From an uncultured Clostridia bacterium (GTDB taxonomy: Bacteria > Bacillota > Clostridia > Oscillospirales > Acutalibacteraceae), in contig CAUBKG010000066.1 of NCBI GenBank assembly GCA_958436475.1, positions 1 to 10,258 on the forward strand: a stretch of DNA of 10,258 nt. The letters run 5' to 3'. The notes under the pieces are model-generated. The model saw nothing but the letters and a program-made list of their open reading frames with translations. It was not told the DNA's origin and did not search any database. The stretch's first letter is position 1. Every line of letters starts with the position of its first letter. Below, piece by piece: positions 5,866 through 10,258 of the stretch. The translations under genes were made by a program, and so were the position numbers.

Positions 5866-6566
5866 AAAAAAGCAAATGGTTTTGGGGTGTGTTTTTCATC
5901 CTGTCGGCGGTTTTTGTCATCGCGAGCCAGGTAACGGATTTTGTCCGCATCGGATTCTGGAGCGTCCTCGGCGCTGTCCTGCTGGTCGCGGTTATGATTC
6001 AAAGCGCTGTGCACCGGAACTTTTTCGGGATTTTTATCCCGCTCGTATTATTATACGAAATTTTTTGGCAGCCTCTCGCCCTCATTCACATCTCGGTTTG
6101 GGTTCTGCTGGCGGCGGCTGTTTTGCTCAGCATCGGCTTCAGCTGTATTTTTCGATGCCGCCCTCCTGTAATTCAGAACAAGCCGGAAAACAGCGGGCGT
6201 TTTCAGGGGACGACGGAAAGCATCGACGATAATAACCCCGAGGCCAAAGTGAGCTTTGGCGCTTCCACGAAATATCTGCATTCCAACGCCTTGAAAACGG
6301 GCCGGTTTTACGCTTCCTTCGGTTCGCTGGAAATATATCTGGATCAGGCCCGGCTCTGCCCCGAAGGCGCTGAAATTTACGTTGACTGCCACTTTGGCTC
6401 GATTGAGATATATGTCCCCAACTGGTGGCGGGTGGAAAGCAACGTCCATGCCAGCATCGGCGCCGCAAATGCCGGAGAACGCAGCGTTGAGGCGGCGCCC
6501 GACGCACCGCTCCTCACCATTACCGGGAACGTTTCCTTCGGCGCGGTGGAAGTGAATTATATTTGA
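5862..6566 (+). CDS. Four-helix membrane protein with LiaF-like C-terminal domain
   Basis: This is a 234-residue membrane protein. Four hydrophobic helices are visible at about 7-23, 31-48, 54-70 and 76-96, followed by a polar linker. The C-terminal domain at about 128-234 is built from glycine-centred repeats: VSFGAS, ASFGSLEIYL, CHFGSIEIYV, ASIGAA and VSFGAVEVNYI. This resembles the LiaF/VraT C-terminal family, which senses or represses cell-envelope stress signalling in Bacillus and Staphylococcus. The start ATG overlaps the LytTR stop by 4 bp, with AAAGGA at 5847-5852. LiaF normally works with the LiaRS two-component pair; here it is coupled to a LytTR protein instead. It may hold the LytTR regulator inactive at the membrane, which is inference. 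A terminator follows directly. Confidence 0.85.
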   Translation: MKKSKWFWGVFFILSAVFVIASQVTDFVRIGFWSVLGAVLLVAVMIQSAVHRNFFGIFIPLVLLYEIFWQPLALIHISVWVLLAAAVLLSIGFSCIFRCRPPVIQNKPENSGRFQGTTESIDDNNPEAKVSFGASTKYLHSNALKTGRFYASFGSLEIYLDQARLCPEGAEIYVDCHFGSIEIYVPNWWRVESNVHASIGAANAGERSVEAAPDAPLLTITGNVSFGAVEVNYI

Positions 6567-6579
6567 ACGGCTAAAATCG

Positions 6580-6615
6580 AGCGGACGGATCTTTTGAAAG
6601 GCCGCCCGCTTTTTT
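6580..6615 (+). terminator. Intrinsic terminator after the LytTR/LiaF-like operon
   Basis: AGCGG-A-CGG pairs with CCG-C-CCGCT around a single mismatch, and an inner CTTT/AAAG pairing closes the loop. The 3' arm ends in a run of six T (6610-6615). It separates the regulatory module from lepB. Confidence 0.75.
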
Positions 6616-6676
6616 GGGGGAAACGGTTTTTTGCTTCAAGTTTTTCCGTGCCGGCCCGGCGCTGCGTTTTGTTTTA

Positions 6677-6705
6677 TTGAAATACCATTGGTTTTGTGTT
6701 ATACT
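6677..6705 (+). promoter_or_regulatory. Sigma-A promoter of the lepB operon
   Basis: TTGAAA at 6677-6682 and TATACT at 6700-6705 have a 17-bp spacer, with an extended -10 TG at 6697-6698. The start is expected near 6712, about 18 nt before lepB. This is one of the best promoters in the window and probably drives all five downstream genes. Confidence 0.78.
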
Positions 6706-6729
6706 TTTTGGGAAATGGAGGCATCGCTT

Positions 6730-7308
6730 ATGGATCGGCAGGAAGGCGCAGTGCAGAACACAAAATCGAAATCGGTCTTGGGAGCGTTTGAATGGGTAGA
6801 ATCCATTGTTTTCGCTCTTGTTTTTGTTATTGTTATTTTTTCGTTTTTATTCCGAATCGTGGTGGTGGAGGGCCCGTCCATGCAGCCGACGCTCGAGGGC
6901 GGTGACAGGCTGATCCTTTCCACGTTGTTTTTTGATCCCCAGCCTGGAGATATCGTCGTCATTGCCAAAACCGGCGCGAACGACGATAACAAGCCGATCA
7001 TCAAGCGTGTTATCGCAACCGAGGGCCAAACGGTCGACATCGATTTTGAAGCGGGAATCGTCACGGTAGATGGGGAAGAGCTCAACGAGCCCTATATCAA
7101 CGAATTGACGAATCGGAAATACGAAGTGGATTTCCCGCTGACGGTGGATGAAGGATGCTATTTCGTGATGGGCGATAACCGCAACCATTCTGCCGACAGC
7201 CGCACCACAAAATACGGCCAGATCAAACGGGGAGAAATCACCGGCGAAGTGATTTTCCGGATTTATCCATTCGATAAGGCCGGAAGAGATTTTGGGAGCA
7301 TGCAGTGA
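6730..7308 (+). CDS. lepB: Signal peptidase I
   Basis: This 192-residue protein is a type I signal peptidase, which cleaves signal peptides from secreted proteins on the outer face of the membrane. There is one N-terminal membrane anchor at about 25-43, as in the short Gram-positive SipS type. Family boxes are clear: VEGPSMQPTL with catalytic Ser50, then IIKRVIATEGQ with catalytic Lys92, and GDNRNHSADSR from 148. The start at 6730 is set by GGAGG at 6717-6721 with 8-nt spacing; an in-frame TTG at 6631 lies upstream of the promoter. Its stop overlaps the next start (TGATG). In Firmicutes it usually follows rplS directly; here the LytTR module lies between them. Confidence 0.96.
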   Translation: MDRQEGAVQNTKSKSVLGAFEWVESIVFALVFVIVIFSFLFRIVVVEGPSMQPTLEGGDRLILSTLFFDPQPGDIVVIAKTGANDDNKPIIKRVIATEGQTVDIDFEAGIVTVDGEELNEPYINELTNRKYEVDFPLTVDEGCYFVMGDNRNHSADSRTTKYGQIKRGEITGEVIFRIYPFDKAGRDFGSMQ

Positions 7309-8165
7309 TGGACGGAAATCAGACCATCCAGTGGTTTCCCGGCCATATGGCCAAAACCCGACGGATCATTTCAGAAAGCTTAAAACTGGTGGATGCTGTT
7401 GCGGAAATCCGCGATGCGAGAATCCCGCTCAGCAGCCGCAACCCGGAGCTGACCGGCCTCATTCAGAATAAAAAGAGGCTGGTCCTCCTGAATAAATGCG
7501 ATGTAGCGGATGAAACCGCAACCCGCGAATGGATCGAAGCATTCAAAAAAGAGGGAGTTCCAGCCCTCCCGGTGGACTGCCGGAGCGGTCGCGGCCTGCA
7601 GGCTTTTATCCCCACGATGAAGGACATGCTCTCCGAGCGGCTCGAGCAGTTGAAGGCAAAGGGAATGGGAGGAAAGTCTCTGCGCGTCATGGTGGTGGGT
7701 ATCCCGAATGTGGGGAAGTCCTCTTTCATCAACCGGATGGCAAAGGGAACCAGGGCCAAGGTGGAAGACCGTCCGGGCGTCACCCGCGGGAACCAATGGT
7801 TCAGCGTGGGAGGAGGCCTCGAGCTGCTGGATACGCCGGGCGTGCTGTGGCCAAAATTTGAGGACCCGGTCGTGGGGCGTAACCTTGCGTTTACCGGAGC
7901 CGTGAAAGACACGGTAATGGATGTGGAAGAGCTGGCGTTCAGCCTGCTCGGATTCCTTCGCGAACATTACCCGCAGGCGGTCACCGCGCGCTACGGCGTA
8001 CCTCTGCCGGAGGATGCGGATTTATATGATATTTATGAAGAAATCGGCAGAAAACGAGGGTTCTTAGCTTCGGGAGGGAGCGTAAACACCGAACGGGTTG
8101 CCGTTACCCTTCTGGATGAATTCCGCGCGGGCAAACTCGGGCGCATCACTCTGGAAAGGCCGTGA
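7308..8165 (+). CDS. rbgA: Ribosome biogenesis GTPase RbgA (YlqF)
   Basis: This 285-residue protein is a circularly permuted GTPase of the YlqF/RbgA family, needed for late 50S subunit assembly. The G motifs occur in permuted order: G4 NKCD at 62-65, then G1 GIPNVGKS at 131-138, and G3 DTPG at 175-178. The N-terminal WFPGHMAKTRR motif is characteristic. A C-terminal helical ANTAR-like region of about 70 residues follows. The ATG at 7308 overlaps the lepB stop, with GGGAG 9 nt upstream; a GTG one codon earlier is possible. The place between lepB and rnhB is the standard Firmicutes order, and the assembly role fits the rplS neighbourhood. Confidence 0.96.
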   Translation: MDGNQTIQWFPGHMAKTRRIISESLKLVDAVAEIRDARIPLSSRNPELTGLIQNKKRLVLLNKCDVADETATREWIEAFKKEGVPALPVDCRSGRGLQAFIPTMKDMLSERLEQLKAKGMGGKSLRVMVVGIPNVGKSSFINRMAKGTRAKVEDRPGVTRGNQWFSVGGGLELLDTPGVLWPKFEDPVVGRNLAFTGAVKDTVMDVEELAFSLLGFLREHYPQAVTARYGVPLPEDADLYDIYEEIGRKRGFLASGGSVNTERVAVTLLDEFRAGKLGRITLERP

Positions 8166-8779
8166 AGCAAATGGATATGTCTTTGGAAGAGGCGGCGGTC
8201 CGTGAGGGATTCCAGGCGGTTTGCGGGGTCGATGAAGCGGGCCGCGGCCCGCTGGCAGGCCCTGTGTTTGCCGCCGCTGTTATTTTACCGCTGGGCACGC
8301 AGATCGAGGGGCTGAACGATTCCAAAAAGCTGACGGAAAAGAAACGGGAGGCACTCGTCCCGGTCATTCAGCAGCGTGCCGCCGCTTACTGTGTGGCGAG
8401 CGCAAGCGAACAGGAGATCGACGAGCTGAATATTCTCAATGCAACGTTTCTGGCTATGCGCCGCGCCGTTGCAGGGCTGTGCATCCCGCCGGATTTCATT
8501 TTGGTGGACGGCGACAAGGCGATACGGGAAGCAGACAAGCCCTGCCGTACCGTCATTAAGGGGGATTCCCTCTCCGCTTCCATTGCCGCGGCGTCTGTGC
8601 TGGCAAAGGTGAGCCGCGACCATTACATGCTGGAGCTTAGCGGCCAGTATCCACAATACGCTTTTGAAAAGCACAAGGGCTACGGTACGAAGCTCCATTA
8701 TGAGTGCCTGAGAAAATACGGGGTTTCTCCCGTGCACCGGAAAAGCTTTTTGCGCAAGTTTTTGCAGGAGGATGCATAG
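8162..8779 (+). CDS. rnhB: Ribonuclease HII
   Basis: This 205-residue protein is RNase HII, which cuts RNA in RNA-DNA hybrids and removes single ribonucleotides from DNA. The signature CGVDEAGRGPLAGPV holds the first Asp and Glu of the active site (D24, E25). A further acidic residue is in ILVDGD, and the last is in the SIAAASVLAKVSRDHYM segment. The end, HKGYGTKLHYECLRKYGVSPVHRKSF, is typical of the family. The GTG at 8162 overlaps the rbgA stop as GTGA, which suits translational coupling. An ATG at 8171 is an equally possible start, since GAAAGG at 8154-8159 is 2 nt from the first and 11 nt from the second. Confidence 0.95.
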   Translation: MKQMDMSLEEAAVREGFQAVCGVDEAGRGPLAGPVFAAAVILPLGTQIEGLNDSKKLTEKKREALVPVIQQRAAAYCVASASEQEIDELNILNATFLAMRRAVAGLCIPPDFILVDGDKAIREADKPCRTVIKGDSLSASIAAASVLAKVSRDHYMLELSGQYPQYAFEKHKGYGTKLHYECLRKYGVSPVHRKSFLRKFLQEDA

Positions 8780-8781
8780 CA

Positions 8782-9132
8782 ATGAATCAGAAGGGCCAAA
8801 TGGGAGAAATGGAAGCCGCCCGCTACCTCCGGAAAAAGGGCTACCGTATTCTGGACGCCAATTATCACTCCCGCTTCGGCGAAATCGACCTGATTGCGGA
8901 GAAAAACGGCTTTCTCGCCTTTGTCGAGGTGAAGGCCCGCGCCCGCGAGACCTTTATGGCGGCGCGCGAATCGGTCACGAAGGCCAAGCAGCAAAAAATC
9001 ATTCGCACTGCGCTGCTGTACCTGAGTGAAAATCCCATGGAGCTGCAGCCGCGATTCGATGTGATCGAGGTGATCGGCTCACCGGAGAAGGACTGTAAAA
9101 TCACCCATATGGAAAACGCCTTTACCGTCTGA
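8782..9132 (+). CDS. yraN: YraN family (UPF0102) endonuclease-like protein
   Basis: This 116-residue protein belongs to UPF0102/YraN, a small family with a Holliday-junction-resolvase-like, restriction-endonuclease fold. The family pattern is clear: GEMEAARYLRKKGYRILDANY, then FGEIDLIAEKNGFLAFVEVKAR. The acidic residues of GEID and the E and K of VEVK form the presumed PD-(D/E)XK centre. AGGAGGA at 8766-8772 lies about 10 nt before the ATG. It starts 3 bp after rnhB, the usual partner in Firmicutes. The biological substrate is poorly known; DNA or envelope roles have been proposed for homologues. Confidence 0.93.
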   Translation: MNQKGQMGEMEAARYLRKKGYRILDANYHSRFGEIDLIAEKNGFLAFVEVKARARETFMAARESVTKAKQQKIIRTALLYLSENPMELQPRFDVIEVIGSPEKDCKITHMENAFTV

Positions 9133-9150
9133 TTCGAAGGAGCTTATGCG

Positions 9151-10092
9151 ATGGATTATTTTGACCTCCACTGCGATACGATTTATGAATGCGAAAAACG
9201 AGGGCAGAGCCTCCGGGAGAATACTCTGGAGATCAGCCTGGAAAAGGGAAAGAATCTGAATCGTTGGATTCAGACATACGCCGTCTGGATGCCGGATGAG
9301 TTCCGCGGCACGGCGGCTGTGGAGCAGTTTGAAAAGGTTTATCGCTATTTTTTAAACGAGCTTGCAAACAATAAAACGCTTCGCTGGATAACCGATGCGG
9401 AAACGCTCGATTCCTGCGGGACGCGGGGCGCGCTTCTCGCCGTGGAAGGCGGCTCCGCCTGCGCAGGCTCCCTCGAGCAGCTGGAACGGCTGTATCGAAT
9501 GGGAGTGCGTATGATGACCCTCACCTGGAATGGACGCAATGAGCTGGGAGACGGCTCGGTGGCGGGCGAGGGAGGCGGGCTTACCCCGTTTGGAAAGCAG
9601 GCCGTGCGCCGGATGGAGGAGCTCGGTATGCTTGTGGACGTTTCTCATTTATCCGACCGCGGCTTTTTCGATGTTTTGGAAGAAACGGGAGCGCCCTTTG
9701 CGGCGACCCATTCCAACTGCCGTGCGCTGTGCAGCCACCCGCGCAATTTGACCGATGAACAGCTTACCGCCGTTTTTGCGCGCGGGGGTTTAGTCGGGGT
9801 CAACTTTTATCCGCTTTTCTTAACCGGAGAAAAAGAGGCTTCTCTGGAGGATATTTACCGGCATATCGGCCATATGCTGTCGCTCGGCGGGGAAGACTGT
9901 ATTTGCATCGGTTCGGATTTTGACGGCGCTTCGCTGCCGGATGGCATCCGGCACGTAGGAGATATTCCGGCGCTGGGCGATTATCTGCTGAAACGGGGCA
10001 TTGAAGAAAAGACGATACGTAAAATCTTTTTTGAAAATGCATACCGGTTTTTTCAAAAGGTTCTTCCTAAGAACATGCCGCCTATGGTATAA
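9151..10092 (+). CDS. Membrane dipeptidase (M19, renal dipeptidase family)
   Basis: This 313-residue protein is a zinc-dependent M19 dipeptidase. Expected metal ligands are visible: H7 and D9 (DLHCD), E99 (AVEGG), H166 (VDVSHLSD) and H187 (ATHSNCR). The GSDFDG motif at 254-259 is also typical. No signal peptide is present, so a cytoplasmic enzyme acting on imported or D-amino-acid-containing dipeptides is likely; the substrate is inferred only from the family. AAGGAG at 9137-9142 lies 8 nt before the ATG, and only 18 bp separate it from yraN, so it is probably co-transcribed with lepB-yraN. This gene is not part of the usual conserved order. The last two codons and the stop lie inside the 97-bp repeat, so the repeat supplied or replaced the C-terminal end. 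Confidence 0.95.
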   Translation: MDYFDLHCDTIYECEKRGQSLRENTLEISLEKGKNLNRWIQTYAVWMPDEFRGTAAVEQFEKVYRYFLNELANNKTLRWITDAETLDSCGTRGALLAVEGGSACAGSLEQLERLYRMGVRMMTLTWNGRNELGDGSVAGEGGGLTPFGKQAVRRMEELGMLVDVSHLSDRGFFDVLEETGAPFAATHSNCRALCSHPRNLTDEQLTAVFARGGLVGVNFYPLFLTGEKEASLEDIYRHIGHMLSLGGEDCICIGSDFDGASLPDGIRHVGDIPALGDYLLKRGIEEKTIRKIFFENAYRFFQKVLPKNMPPMV

Positions 10093-10258
10093 TAACCGCA
10101 AAGCGGTTATTATACCTGTTTCATGCCCCCACGCCACAGAGTGGCGGGTTGGGCAATTATACCATTCACGCTCCGCGTTCATGGTATAATAACCGCAAAG
10201 CGGTTATTATACCTGCCTTATGCCCCCACGCCACAGAGTGGCGGGTTGGGCAATTATA
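10084..10258. repeat. 97-bp tandem repeat built of three hairpins
   Basis: The unit starts at 10084 and again at 10181, and the second copy is cut by the window end. The copies differ at only about three bases, near 10119-10122. Each unit folds into three adjacent hairpins. The first has perfect 14-bp arms (10086-10099 and 10103-10116) around AAA. The second is CGCCAC/GTGGCG around AGA, extended outward by GCCC/GGGC (10125-10154). The third has ATTATACCAT/ATGGTATAAT outer arms with an inner ACGC/GCGT (10156-10190) and crosses the unit junction. There is no T-run, so this is not a standard terminator. It resembles a repetitive extragenic palindrome. Each unit contains TATAAT-like strings on both strands. 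Confidence 0.9.

Noticed and set aside
6631..6729. Upstream TTG extension of lepB
   Set aside because: It lies upstream of the promoter boxes at 6677-6705 and has no ribosome binding site; the ATG at 6730 has GGAGG at the right distance.

Overview
The window looks like chromosomal DNA from a spore-lineage Clostridia member, most likely near the Ruminococcaceae/Oscillospiraceae. The signs are moderately high GC, strong GGAGG-type ribosome binding sites, sigma-A promoters with 17-bp spacers, a SpoIVFA/SpoIVFB-like gene pair, a radical SAM/DUF2344 pair, and the Firmicutes order rplS-lepB-rbgA-rnhB-yraN. The genus cannot be named from sequence alone. All eleven confident genes lie on the + strand, and no tRNA, rRNA, CRISPR array or transposase gene was seen.

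Layout. Positions 1-447 hold a non-coding tandem array with a 141-bp period, whose units carry GC-rich hairpins. Positions 629-2109 encode a membrane-anchored M23 (LytM) protein and an M50 site-2 protease with coupled translation, the probable SpoIVFA/SpoIVFB equivalents. A promoter and a leader hairpin (about 2106-2177) precede a large radical SAM protein (2199-4052) and its overlapping DUF2344 partner (4027-4689). A strong promoter (4711-4739) and a structured leader of about 115 nt precede rplS (4862-5206), which ends at an intrinsic terminator. A self-contained regulatory module follows: a stand-alone LytTR DNA-binding protein (5407-5865) and a four-helix membrane protein with a LiaF-type C-terminus (5862-6566), with its own palindrome-centred promoter and terminator. 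A further promoter (6677-6705) then drives lepB, rbgA, rnhB, yraN and an M19 dipeptidase (6730-10092), which are packed with little or no spacing. The dipeptidase stop codon lies inside the first hairpin of a second tandem repeat (97-bp period), which runs to the window end.

How the genes fit together. The left block joins a sporulation-type intramembrane protease module to the radical SAM/DUF2344 pair, an order I recall from many Clostridia, where rng, rplU and rpmA usually follow; here rplS follows instead. The right block is the usual ribosome and secretion housekeeping group (L19, signal peptidase I, 50S-assembly GTPase, RNase HII, YraN), split by the LytTR/LiaF-like module. No clearly new defence or mobile system is present. 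The most interesting items are the LytTR/LiaF-like module with its operator-like palindrome, the two structured repeat families at the edges, the rplS leader, and the altered NPDG motif in the M50 protease.
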